64,000 nucleotides of DNA. Origin: Brachyhypopomus gauderio (lineage: Eukaryota; Chordata; Actinopteri; Gymnotiformes; Hypopomidae). Shown piece after piece: positions 23,746-48,925 of the stretch (within the stretch, counting starts at the first letter, position 1; the number at the start of each line of letters is the position of its first letter). The notes below the pieces were generated by a model. It worked only from the letters and a program-made list of their open reading frames with translations. It was not told the DNA's origin and did not search any database. The stretch covers positions 11,445,766-11,509,765 of the forward strand of contig NC_135223.1 of assembly GCF_052324685.1 (NCBI RefSeq). The letters run 5' to 3'. A program made the position numbers and the translations under genes.

Positions 23746-26712
23746 GGCTGCAGCTCCAACAGCAACTCCAATGAAGTGACTAGACAACCAGGTTTACAGT
23801 AGATATTTTTCTCACAAATGTAATGAATGAAAGAACAAACAGTTCATGCAGCAATTAGATATGCTGATCAAGTTAGTGTTTGACATCAGCTTAACCCATC
23901 ACAGCTCACACCAGTGGCCTCAACACTCTTGATAGATCAGAAGAAACGCCCTAGCATTCTGATCACCCTCTTGATGGATCAATCCTAGCATTCTGATCAC
24001 CCTCTTGATGGATCAATCCTAACATTCTGTACAGACTGAAGTACCAAGTCCAAGAGATGCACTTAGACAGGGTACATCAAATCAGAGAGACACAAATGTC
24101 TGCTAAAACCCAAACTGGCAAAACCATACATAACCAAGCATATCTCGCATTTTACTTCAGACTTTGATTAAATGTTTGTGTATGCGCATAGCAAAACAGC
24201 CTGAAAACCAGATTAGTGTTAGCAACGAATGAGTGTAATGAAAAATCTGACCTGTTCTCTGGGTAGGTGACGCTCTGGGGACCACAAACATGGGGCTCTG
24301 CGGAAAGAGGGAGAGAGGGGCGGGTCTGCACTGTAGGGGCGGAGGGAGGGGAACTCAGGGGGGTGAAACGGCTTGGACCCAGTCATGCCCACAGACTTGC
24401 AAATGTTCATCTGTGCATGTGAATTTACTTCGGTTTACACTTTCTTTGATGCGCTTTAGACGCAGCACAGGGGGGCGATTTGTACGCCTGCCGGGGAAAA
24501 CGGCCGAGTGTGAGGGTTTGCGTCTGTCGATCCACGTTTGTGTGTGTGCGCTTGCGAGTGTGTGTGTGTGAAGGTTCTATTTTGGACACACACCTGTTAA
24601 TGACAGTAAGAACACAGGAGTTAGTGGCAGAGAACTCTGCCAGAGAGCTGTTTATATAGGGGGGGTGGAGTACAGACAACTTTTAATTGATAAATATAAA
24701 ATGAAGCAAGTAAAGACAACTTTGTAGAAAGAGGATACATGATAAATGTTTTTTCTATTATGCATCTTGCACTTTAATCAGCTACTGCTAGGACAGGCTG
24801 TGGAAGGTCAGACCATGACGTAATCATTCTCCGAATGAAGAGAGATCCTGTTCATTCAGATTCCAGCAGGTGCCTGCAGGGCTGTGCACTGTGAACCTGT
24901 CCCGAACCGCTCAACACGGGACCCAGCCGGGGCTTCCATCTTTTATTTTAGTTGCCATTTATCGCTTTTCATTAGATTGTGGCACAAATAATCGACTTCT
25001 CTAACCCTCTTTAGAAAGAGATCTCTTCTAAGAGCTCACCAGTTAAGAACTTCACAGCTCTGTTCTATTTTAGTTTAAGGATCCCTAGTGGCAGCTGATG
25101 TTTACTATTGGTATGTTCCTATGAATTTTAGATGTCAACTTTTCTAAAAAGTTTTAAAGATTTAATGTTCTTTCTTGTTACAGGCCATTATAAGGAAAAG
25201 TCAAGTGAAGTCTACAAACACAAGTTAATTTATACTCTTACTGACGAGCAACACTCAATCAATGTATACATCCACTAACTTTTTTCTAAGATTGTTTTAT
25301 TTATGAATTTGAGAAATTACATTGAAAAAAAAAAACAAAAAAAAACAACTGAAGACAGAAAGGCAAGTGGCAGAAAGACCCCCACCCGTCCCACCCGCCA
25401 AACCTGCGGAGTCACAACCTGGTGCCCCCATCTTTTTTAAAACAGTCCCAAAATCCAAGTGCCTCCCCGCGCTCCCACATACCCAAACGAAGAGCTTCAC
25501 TACATCTCGCAGTGTGCAGTACAGTGTGAATATGGACGGAGGGCACCAGGAGACCTAGTTGGAGCTGGCACGAGGCCTGGCCACACACACACACGAGATG
25601 AGAGGGGTTATGCGCAAACACGTTTGAACGCTTTGACTTTATTATGCCAAAATCATTCTACTGGTCCTCGTACAATGCACTGTATTAAATTAACTCGCTC
25701 AGCTTCTTATGGTTTTAGAAAACAGCAGTGGACAGTTAGATACTGGGTGTATTTTGTTTTTAAAGAAAGAAAGGATAAAGACAGGTTTGTTTGTTTTTTA
25801 CACTGGGTACAAATTTGATTAGATTGGGTCTGGACAAAAAAACTTGCAGGAGAAAAAATTAAGTTATAAAAAGCAGAAATGGGAGAGAGAGAGAAAGAAT
25901 GAGCTGACGTTCTTGAAAAGAAAGAATAAAAAACACAAACTTATAATAAACATTTGTAGTAGCCTGTTTTTGTTTTGAACTTGGTTTATATACAGAGAAA
26001 GCAAGTCACTGTATGATCCATAACATTATCTGTGATGTCTTCCCTTCTAAAGACAAGTCGATTTGTTCTAGCATCACACTTACAGTGAACAGATCCTCCT
26101 ATCTCAACCTGCAGGTCTTTTCTGCTTGCCGGGTTCGTGTCTCTTGTCGGATCAGGAAGGACGAAATTGCCCCGCCTGCCTCTTAACGGTTCCCCTCTCG
26201 GCCAGAATATCTGCCCCGCCCCTTTCAGTGTGAGAGCGAGCTTTACAGTATTGAGAGGACATCTCTACCTTCGAAACGTTTGAGAGTGAAAACACATCAA
26301 GTCACTGTGCACAAATGTTCAAGATTATTCTCAAGGTCAGGCCTAATTCATTCTCAAAAAGACAGATGCTTCGTTTCACCGAAATGTGTGGAAAGGTCAC
26401 CGTAGCACAACCTTGCGCGAAATCTTACGCGAGTTACATTTAAATAGCTGTGAGCCAGTACGGCCAATATGGCCAGTAACACCACTGGTGACAGGTGTAC
26501 AGCACACACACACCAGCTGCATTACTGGATTCACTAAAAACTGTTCACTGCCTCTCACAACCCTAAGATAGATAGATATTTATAAAAAAACAAACAAACA
26601 AAAACAACAACAAAAAAATAATAAACCACACACACAAAAGGGACATGGGACTATAAATTCCATACACTCTTCCGTCTTTCTCTCTCCCTCTCCGACACAC
26701 TCCTCTCCACTT

Positions 26713-35719
<9,007 letters not shown>

Positions 35720-36932
35720 GTTTCTGTACCTCACGCAGCTTCAGTGTGAACGGGGCTAGCGACAGCTAGCTAGCTAGCGAGTAGCCAGCAGTTCGGCGAC
35801 TACAAAATATCCCAAACAAAAAAATATATATGCACAAAGATCAAAATAAAACAGTCGAAAAACACCGAAGTAGATAAATGAATGCACCACAACACACTGT
35901 ATGTATACCAAACCAGACCAGCTAACAACCCCGACACCGCTCGAGCCTAGCTGGCTATACAAAGGTTAGCATAGCATAAGGAAACGTGTTATTTTTCAGT
36001 GCTTTCAAAAAAACAGAGTCAATTGTCGCTTTGCAAGCAGTCGTGAATGTTTCAAAAGTACTTTGAATATTAAGTGTACGTTCAACCTTACAAAGTTCTG
36101 GACTAATTAAAGTCCTACCGCTATTTTGCACACAAAATCCCCCAAATCCTAGCTAAGGCCAAAAGAGTGCGCTTGCTAAGGTCAATGGCCACGCCCAAAC
36201 ACTTCCGGGTCAATTTCACATTAAAAGGGGGGGGAGGGACGTTTCCTCTTTTTTAGATTACAAATTCAGTTATTGCAGTCAAGTAGAAACAGTGAATAAA
36301 ATACAAGTATCGATTTATACAAAAAGAATAAAGGAAATGATGGTAACTGAGCTGTGTAATTACTCTGAATTGGATTAGCCCACACCGTCCCCTGGTGGAT
36401 ATTCCACACCAGGGAGTCCATTTTGTCTTATGGAAGGACGTAGGTTCGCATTATTCGTGGACATATTATGGGTAGGTGGTTTTAACAGGACAAGATAGGG
36501 AAAGATGGTCGGTATATAATGTCTGTTGTTCAGCACCGTCCCAGGAACAGAATAAGGGGCAGCACTTGCGAGAGAGAGTAAACCCAGCCAGGATGTCGTC
36601 CTAATATCCCCAACTATACTTTCACAGAAGTATGAATTTCACACTGGCAGCCCGCTTGGTAAAGCACTAGATCCAAATAGACTACTGTACTAATCTGCAA
36701 CTGTAAGAAACCGATCGCACGGATCAGTATTGTATTGGGTTGCTACCTGTAAACGTTGTGTGAGAAAATGTAGAGATTTTAAACTTCACATTTGAAAGCG
36801 ATTGTCTAAATTGCTCAAAAATTGTACGAGGAATACAACCACTGTTGTCTTTGTCCATAAAAGTAATCGTCCCGGGGCTGCTCGGACAAACGCAGGACGC
36901 ACGACGGTGCTGGTGACCTGTCTTCAACCAGG
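35720..36932. promoter_or_regulatory. Divergent promoter region between u2af2 and isoc2
   Basis: Both genes read outward from this 1.2-kb interval. It contains an ETS-type ACTTCCGGGT box in a GGCCACGCCCAAACACTTCC context at about 36190-36212, next to an AT-rich stretch, and several GCTAGC repeats just upstream of the u2af2 ATG (35755-35780). The non-coding first exon of isoc2 must lie within the last few hundred bases. Transcription start sites cannot be fixed from sequence alone. Confidence 0.5.
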
Positions 36933-38590
36933 AGTAAGTTACATGTTTAGATGTATCTAACGGGATGAATGTGTACAGCTGTAACCGTACATGCTGCAGG
37001 GATACAGCTCACCGGGTTTTGCGGGTTAATTCTTGTTCAAACCGGGTGGAGGTGCATAACTCATGCAAAAGACCTTTTCCAACGAAGGCATAAGCAATGT
37101 ACATAATAAGATAACATGGCTCTTCGCCTGATTCTTATCTTCATACCTTTGACAGATCACCTGCATGCTATAGTCCTTTCCACATATTCTTGTGTAGATT
37201 TCGAAACAGCCTGTGATGCAACGGTATAATGTAAAATGTCAAACGCTGAATTGCCTGGAAATACTTGCTGTTCATAGTGACAAAGTTGGAGAACCACACG
37301 TGATTTGTACTCACGTCCTGGAGTTAAAAAAGGATCCAGTTGATCTAAATGATTTATTAATTTTTTCAGTGGCACTTATAGGACGGTTGTCACCCAAAAG
37401 CACAGTTCTGTTGCTGTGTGATATGCAAGAGAAGTTCCGACCAACCATTTTCCAGTTCACCAACATTGTGAGCAATGCCGCAAGATTGCTGCAGGTAATC
37501 CACTGTCATGCCTCCAACTCTTGTCAAGTACATATATTTGAACATTTGTGTTGAACATAAGTGTTGTCCAGTAATGGTTGACTCCACCTTCTTCTGCAGG
37601 CTTGCCGGATCTTGGATGTCCCCCAGATTATGACTGAGCAGTACCCTAAAGGCCTGGGCCCCACAGTCTCTGAGCTTGGGGCAGAGGGCCTGAAGGCCCA
37701 CACCAAAACCCGCTTCTCCATGCTGACCGAGAGCGTGGAGGCGGAGCTACAGAGCCTCGGCAGCCCTAAGCAGGCCATCCTGTGTGGCATTGAGGCCCAA
37801 GCCTGCATCGCAGTAAGCTCTGTTGAATCACCTCCAGATGCACAGTAGAGAAAATGTCAAATATTTCAATCACAAGACTGAGCGTGACCTCTGAAACTGC
37901 GTCCTGCCATCTCTCCAGTGCACGACCTACGACCTCCTAGAGAGAGGAATGGAGGTTCACATTGTCGCGGACGCCGTCTCATCGCGAAGGTACCTGCTGT
38001 TAACTTAGACTTGCATCCGTTACGCTGCCTAAATGTCGCCCGTTGTAAATGCGTGCGGGCTGAAAGCGAGCGTGTCGCTGCACCTTAGCCAGACGGACCG
38101 GTTGTTCGCCCTCTCGCGGCTGAAGCAGAGCGGGGCCTTTCTCACCACCATAGAGGCGGTTCTGCTGCAGCTGGTGCAGGATGCCAAGCACCCGAACTTC
38201 AAAGAGGTACAGTCACACAGGCTGCCTGATCTCAGTCGGTCATGTAGAAGGACTCTTCCAAATTAGACCTATTGGGCATTGCAAAGCCTTTTTCAGTTAA
38301 ACTGAATGTGGCTTATAAATACGTTTTAAAGATTGTGTAGATAGCAATTAATCCTTTCTGAATAATGAAACAAGCATGGTGGACTTGGGTTCTAGTTTGT
38401 GAATAAGCGTGAATAAGGAAGTCATTGATAGGTTTTGGATGTGGGAACCTAACAGCTTGAGGGGTTTGTGCCATGGGGGTCTTTGCTGTGTTTGTGCACT
38501 GATGAGTTCTTCATGCCCACACAGATTCAGAAGCTGCTGGCTCACCCCTCCCCAGACACGGCTCTCCTAGCACTCTTCAGCTCCCTGTAG
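36933..38590 (+). CDS. isoc2: Isochorismatase domain-containing protein 2
   Basis: A small cysteine-hydrolase-fold protein of the isochorismatase-like family; its physiological substrate is not established. CDS pieces are 36933 (the A of ATG), 37370-37494, 37600-37812, 37919-37989, 38089-38206 and 38525-38590, giving 197 aa (human 205). Reading the donor at 36934 (GGA|GTAAGT) onto the acceptor at 37369 (TTTTTTCAG|TGGCA) creates CCAGG-ATG-GCA, a good start context, and begins the protein [11 protein letters not shown] just where the human protein begins. The likely triad is Asp18 (LLCDMQEKF), Lys78 (HTKTRFS) and Cys111 (GIEAQACI). [10 protein letters not shown] and HPNFKEIQKL match the conserved C-terminal part. 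A poly(A) signal AATAAA lies at 38798. An upstream in-frame Met at 37213 is in intron sequence and was not used. Confidence 0.92.
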
Positions 38591-39653
38591 GAAGAGCCAG
38601 ATGGCAAAATAAGGCTCAGTCAGCCCTTCATTCAGCAGGCATTTCCTAGCACACATCATTGCTATAACTGGTTCTGGCGGCCTTAAAATTTGGCTTCCAA
38701 ACATTTTCAATCCACAGTCTTTGCCTACTTCCTTTTTTCTCAAATACAACCAGAATGTAATGCATTGTGTACGTATTGTGAATAATGCATATAAACTAAT
38801 AAATGATGTTGGACTATAACAGCATTTCCAGACTTGTGATATTTTCTTTACAGAACAGGGCTAAGTTTGACTTAGGTGTCCCAGAAACAGGTTCACAACA
38901 ACAGGCATTAATGCTGTGGGACTACAGCAAAGGCTGTTTGAGCTGTTGTGAAACTACTTCCTCAAGAGCAGCCAGTGTGGGTGTGGCCATGAGAGGTGGG
39001 AGGGGACAGAGGGCACAGAAAGAGGAATACTCAGACGTCAGCCGTGTGTGACATCACAGAAAGGGAGGGCAGAGGGAGCAAGAAAAAGGAAGAACTTTTC
39101 TCCGTTTTTTTCCTCCTCCTCGTTTAAACAAATATCGCAGAGAAAGTGTAAACCACACAAACGCTGGAAAGTTCCTTTGGATGGGAAATCAGGGAGAGAT
39201 AAGGCCAAAGAGGAGAGAGAAAACTAACGGCTGGTGAGCTGCTCAGCGCCTGTGCAACAGATGACAGCGTTACAGACTGACATAGCGTGAAGCCTGGGGC
39301 CTGCTGACAGCAGAGAGGTAAGTTTGTTTCTTTCTCTCGCTCTCCCGCACACACATGCTCATGCTAATTACATCTGAGTCTATCTGGAAAGAATGCGACA
39401 CTATCCAAGCCTCCGTAGAAGCACTGCTCAAAGTTCACAGGTCTTTTTAAGAACTGTGGTCCATTTTCTTTAAAGCATTACCTTGGTAGTTCTATTTTTA
39501 GTTGTGGACTTGAATTATCACACTACAAAAGTCAGACTGTTGCACTGTTTTCTCCTGTGGCTCTGCATGCCTTGGATTCTAAATCTCTGCCTGGAAGTGA
39601 AAGCAGCTTGACTCGGTGCTCCGGGTTCCTACACTCCAGTCACTTCCCTGGCC
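38591..39653 (+). promoter_or_regulatory. isoc2 3' end and 5' leader of the forkhead gene
   Basis: The isoc2 3' UTR ends after AATAAA at 38798-38803. A likely 5' UTR exon of the forkhead gene ends at 39316, where CAGAGAG|GTAAGTTT fits a strong donor. The next exon would begin somewhere in 39540-39650, upstream of the ATG at 39654. The exact acceptor and the transcription start are not clear. Confidence 0.45.
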
Positions 39654-43029
<3,376 letters not shown>

Positions 43030-44958
43030 ATGCTTTATACATCTAGCGGCAAAATTCGTGGACTACAGAGCAACGTAGAATATTGCAGGACAGTTATTTA
43101 TCAATGTAAAATCATTGCTGTTTTTTATGAAGATATTTTAAATTTCAGATATGTCAATATTCCAGTTCAAACATTCCAGCTACCAACAGTAGTGGTGTTT
43201 GAAACTTGATCTTTGTTTTCTAGTTTATATTAGTTTTTAATTAAAATTTATAGAGCACTAAGTGACTTGACAATTACACCTTTTTATTTTTCACTTGAAT
43301 TTGTATTTTATTTCTTGCTTAATAATTACACTATTAATAGTGAATTGGCCTGGGGTGAGTTATTGCTTGTAGAGGGCACAGGCTCCTTCAGTGTATTATG
43401 ACTGAATAATGTCTGTGAATAATTCAATATTATTTCTGATTCACAAATATTCATTCACTGAAACTGGTCATCATTAGCTCATTCATTAGCCAAAACAGCC
43501 AAGTATATTCTTATAACTTGTGTTTGTTTTTATGCTATTTTATGCTTCTCTTCAAAATAAAGGTAGTACAACAAAAAATGCACTGACATCTGTAAGTACC
43601 GTCTTGGCCGGGACATCCAGCTGAACAGCCTCCCCCAGACCCCCAAACAAAACTCATGACACACAGGAGCACGTAGAAATTGATTTTGTGGGATATTTTA
43701 TTTCTTAAATTTTTTCCCCTCCATTTTCCCCCAAATGTGAATGTTCACAGTTAACACCACAATTTTGAGCTTATAAGAGAAATATCTTCATATATAAAAT
43801 AATTAATCAAAACTAAATCAAGAAATAACAGCACAAATTGTTATTCAATCCCCAATTCCATAATTGAAATGTTCTTTAAATACTAATTCTGGTCATACTG
43901 TTTTAGAAGCATTTATAGTCCACCCACCCTTTTTTTCCTGAAACATCCGGGGGAAATGTGGGGCAGTAAAATGTGAGCACAAAATATTGTGTTCCATGTG
44001 ACACTGTTCAAAGTGATGCTGTGAATCACAACAAAAACTGTTCAACGGGAAAAAAAGAACATCAACACCAAATTCAGATTCCATCATTTACATCATTCAT
44101 TAAGCACTGAAATGTGTCACTGTAATGCAAATACACCCCCCTCCCCCCACAGATGAGGCTTTATGTAGTAAGCACAGCGGTGGGGCACATGGAAAGACAC
44201 AAAGACACATTTGTTCTCTCTCTCTCACACACATACACAGATCCAACCTTCCTGTAGCAAGTCAGAAGTGTAGAAGAACCAGTTCATCGTTCTGCACTGA
44301 GACGTCACAGGGTACTGGACACCACAGCAGGCATGTCATTCAATGGCTGTATTATGGTGTGATTTTGGTTTATTTGATCCCAGGAATCAGAAAAAAAATA
44401 ATAAATTACAAAAAATTACACATTTAATTAAGTTAAACAGAACACAGCTGCTGAAAGGTTTTACCAGAGTTGTGGCTGAAATGCGAAGGCGAGTTGTCCG
44501 CTGTCAGCGGGAGGTCAAGTGCTCCTTCATGCTCACTCCACATGTCACTTCCTCTTCAAGAGAGGTATAGATCATTCACTTATATTAGTTCATTAGTGGC
44601 TAATTATGCCCCTAGCCCTCCTACTCATTCTTTGCCTATCCTTCAATTTCTGTGCAATCATAATAACAATAATAATAATAATAATTTGTATGTGAGTATT
44701 CACTGAAAGAACAAACTCACATTAGTCCCCAAGGAAGGAACAAAATTCATTTAAATGAAATAAATAGGCCTCTACCTTTCTCACTAGTTTCCATTTAAAG
44801 CAACATTGAATTAAAAAGACATTTGAAATGCTCTGTTGGGAAAGAAAACATTTTGATTTTTTTCTTCTTTAAATACAGTGATGTACACTTTTGTCGAACA
44901 CAAAATGTGTTTGGGGCAGATGTGTCAAGTGTAAAGGTCAAAGTGGTGTTGAAATCTC
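43030..44958. other. Intergenic 3' regions of the forkhead gene and epn1
   Basis: Contains the forkhead 3' UTR with AATAAA at 43556-43561, then unique AT-rich DNA. Possible epn1 poly(A) signals on the minus strand appear as TTTATT at 44369-44374 and near 43698. A short (AAT)n run lies at about 44660-44690. I see no further gene. Confidence 0.6.
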
Positions 44959-47757
44959 TCAAAGAAGAAAAGGATTGGTGCTGGCTGCTGTAGCTCCACC
45001 TCCTCCCACTGATCCTCCCATTCCTCCGCCTACTCCCGTTGGCCCGCCCAAAACCAGTGCGGGCTGACTGGTGCTCCCCGAGCCCATCATCAGGGAGTTT
45101 CCGGCAGGGCCCATGGGAGATATTCCACTGAAAGGCATTCCCATTGGACTGGACTGTACCATTGCCATGCCGATGGCAGGGGTTGCCATAGGGACTCCCA
45201 TCCCTGGCACGCCCATCGCTGGCTGAACCATCCCTAGTGTTGGCGGAGGCATGTGGCATAGCATAGGGTTGGGTGGAACAGGACTGGTACGTAATTGGCT
45301 GAGACCAAGCGAGGAGGGCTGGGGAGAGATGGAGGCCATTGAGGTCACGCCGAAGGGGTTGGAAGAAGGAGGTGGTGTTGGTGACACCCCCCTACTGGAG
45401 ATGTTGCTGCCTGGTGTCACTGCCATACCTGGTGCAGGGGAGGAGCCTAGCAGAAAACAGAGAGAGGCAAAGGGGGGAGTGAATATGCGTCAGCGAATCA
45501 CGCGCTCCGTATTTATGAGAATTCGCCTGCAAGGATCACAAACATAGTCAGGAACACTGCAAAGTTCCTGAGTATGTTCGCGTGTTGCTTTCCCACCACA
45601 ATGAAGGATCATGATGTTTAAGTGAAGCAAAATGTGACACACGGCAACACGCACGCGGCCAACCACAGGACGTCTGGGGCTGGTTTTCTTTCTTTCTTTC
45701 AGCCAGATGCTGAAGAGAAGACAGAATATACCACAGCTAGAACCGAAAGCAGGAGATTTAAATATAGAACCACATTCATTGACTGTCTTGAGATTCGATA
45801 CCACGAAGAGAAAGAGGACAGATTAATGCAAACTACACAACGGCCATTGCTTGCTCGCTCTCTGTGGTGAGATTCACGACCCTTGTTTGCTTGCTCTACG
45901 CTGACATTTCAGGAGTTCTAAAGTGAATAAAGAAAGAAATAAATAAATAAGGTTAGAGTAATGGAAAAGGAGCCCAGAGGAGTCCATTATAACCAGTAAC
46001 ACAGAGTAGCAGCAAGGCCACAGTTCTGAGGCTGAAATACCCGCAACACTCTGCAGTACTGCACAATGCTTCACCTTGTACTGCCAGACATAAAATGAAT
46101 TGATGTAAAGGTGTCCCGAGCTTTAAGTCTATCTCCACAAGATTACGTGCGTCATACAGTTTTCTGTGAATGTCTGAAGGTCGGCCAATACGTCACATGC
46201 ATCATCACACACAGCTTGAGTCGCCATTTTGAGTGCATACCCTGCGTCTGAAGGAAGGGGTTGTGAGAAGCAGCCATGGTGGGAGGGGTCTGTTTGGGTT
46301 TGGGTTTGGATGATACGAGCGAGTCGAGGTCCACCAGCGCCGCGTTGGGCCCCAGGAACGACTCCGGCGTTTTCCGAACAGGGAGGGAGGACCCGAGAGA
46401 CGAGAGGTCAAAGGGTATGGGAGACCCCGTGCTGCCCCCACCACCTGCCTCGCTGCCCGTTACTGCAGAACTTCTCCTCTCTGGATCCCCTTAAAGAGAA
46501 GAAAAGATGAGAACGAGAGACAACAAGAGAGAGAGGGAGGGAGGGAGAGAGAGAGGGAGAGCACTGGTCAACAGATGGCTGGTAACAAGAAAATCACCCA
46601 ATAAAGGTGCTGGAGCTGGTCACGTATCATATAAGATACTTTTTGCTGCTCAGGATTTGAAAGCCTGCAAAACCAGCACAAAAGTGCTTCCTGTGAGCAT
46701 AGCCAATCTCTGAATACACTGTTATTTAAGTAGAAAGCAAGAAAACATTGAGGATCACGGTGGGTAAACCCCCCTTTAGAACCTAATGAGAACAATGTTT
46801 CATTAGCACAGGGTGACACTAAATGGGACCAAAACTGACATAACATTATATAACTGAGGAAGAGGAGCGTTGTCCCAGTCCCATGAGCACGGAACCTGGG
46901 CTATTAGCATGACAAGTGTGTGCTCACACTGATATGTCCTTAATCATATGTATACTTTATTTCCATGTAAACATATACCTGTGCCATTAGTGTGTTTAGT
47001 GGGGCCACTCCAGGGGTCAGAGGTCAGGGCATCAGTGGCAGGGGCCACCCCATCTCCAGTCCAGGGATCAGATGGCCCCGGAAGTGAGGAGGGGGCTAAG
47101 GAAGGGGCCCAGGGGTCTGCACTAGGGGGGGTCACAGCTGGGGAGGACACAAACGGTCAAGGGTCAACGGTATACATGCCACAACAAGCAGACAGGATTG
47201 GATGATGGACGATGCTTCACTTCCACGCTGAACTGCGGGTAGCTTCTACAGAGCCCTCTCTGTGGTGTGAACTCTTGACTCCATCAAACACCACAGTGAC
47301 AATGAGGCTTAAAAGCATTTGCAACCACATGACATGAACCACCACTGAAAAAGTTTTTGTATTGCCCAGTGGCATCCTATGGCCTGCCCTCATGCTGACT
47401 TCTTTTGCCATACACACACCAGGGTTCTTCCTCTCACACTGCAGTCCAAACGCACACATTCGATGTCACAGCACAGGAAGAGTGCAGTCGTTACTCACCT
47501 GTTGAGGCCCAGGGGTCAGGGTTTGTTCTTGAGGACTCTCCCCACGGGTCTGCCGGGGGAGCTATCGTTGGTGGCCCGCCACCCCAGGGGTCAGCGCTGG
47601 GCGGAGAGGCAGGGGAAGCAGCCGCCCAGGGGTCAGTGGGTCCCCAAGGGCCTGCAGCAGGGGCCGGGGTGACTGAGGGAGGGGGAGAGGGGCCGGAGGA
47701 GCTCGGAGCTGCGGGAGCTCCCCATGGATCCACTGCACTCAGTTCCATCAGAGAGGA

Positions 47758-47808
<51 letters not shown>

Positions 47809-48880
47809 AACAGGGATCTCCCTCTTTAATACACAATCATAGAATCAATGTATTGTGTTTTTGCTTTCAATCTCATTGCTCAGTACAAACTCAGATGGTT
47901 GAATGGAGATGCTGAATTTGATTAAGTGACCTGACCTCACAAGATGTACAATAATGCTTGTTGGAGTATCGATTGCAGGTTACTTGTATGTGTGAGCAAC
48001 TGTACATTAAAGTATGCAACAGTTAAACAGAATTCTTTCAAAGGAAAACACATGCTTCCTTTCCTGGCCAGAATTCAGAGCCCATGTTACCTTTAACCGC
48101 AATTCTTTCACTTTCTGCACATACTGTAACAAGTCATTCTACGCTTGCCAAGATTCTTAAGTCAAATATTCATATTCATTTTACACTACAAAGCCAATTC
48201 ATTAAGCCTATTCATACACTGAATAAAGAGCCTGCACCAACATTCGAGTACCCACATGTCATTGTTTTAAACACACACACACACACACGCCCTTTAGTGC
48301 CAGAGAGTATTCGCTGAATGGGAGATACAGACAGAACAGGTAACTCTCGAGGAGTGACAGCTGGCCACACAACGACTCAGCCTGTGACATAACAAATAGG
48401 CCACTCCTTCAGATCTCTTTGGGACTGACGGGCTCCTTTTATCTGTAGCACACCTCCAACCACTGCCCCGGCCCTCCCCCTTACCCACCCCCACATCCTC
48501 TGGCTTGGTCTTCTCCCTCTTGCTCTCCTCTATGGCCATCTGTAACCTCAGGTCGTCTCCTCGACGCAGACGCTCCTCCTGCCAAACACATGCCACCATG
48601 ACATCAGTACACTCAGCACAGTCCCCAGGGCTTGATGGAAAATGTGCCTTACCATTTTCTGAGGCACTGCTCCGGGTTAGATCAGGAAATTATTAGTGGC
48701 CTTAATTCACGAGGCATGCTCTAATGAAATGTCACACATTTTCATATGATTTTTTAAAAAAGGGGTGATTTTTTTTTTTTACCATGCATAAAAATTTTCA
48801 AATAATTGAAACTTTATTATCAAAAATAACAAATGTTGTCCTAAAGTCCTAGAGACAGATCTCACTGCTGTAGCGCTTCC

Positions 48881-48925
<45 letters not shown>

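Larger units (their letters stand above)
21564..26712. other. Intergenic region between cacng6 and u2af2
   Basis: Next to the cacng6 ATG lies a GC-rich stretch (about 21440-21790) that probably holds its promoter and 5' UTR. Further along are a 50-bp minisatellite (22390-22690), a (CA)n tract (23647-23745) and a 37-bp tandem duplication (CTCTTGATGGATCAAT units) at about 23950-24030. The last 1.1 kb before 26712 is probably u2af2 3' UTR: a minus-strand AATAAA lies at 25638-25643 (TTTATT on the plus strand) and another at 25296-25301. I see no further gene. Confidence 0.6.

Noticed and set aside
37213-37369. An upstream start for isoc2 at 37213 adding about 52 residues
   Set aside because: The added residues show no family similarity, and a strong acceptor (TTTTTTCAG) lies exactly where the conserved protein begins.
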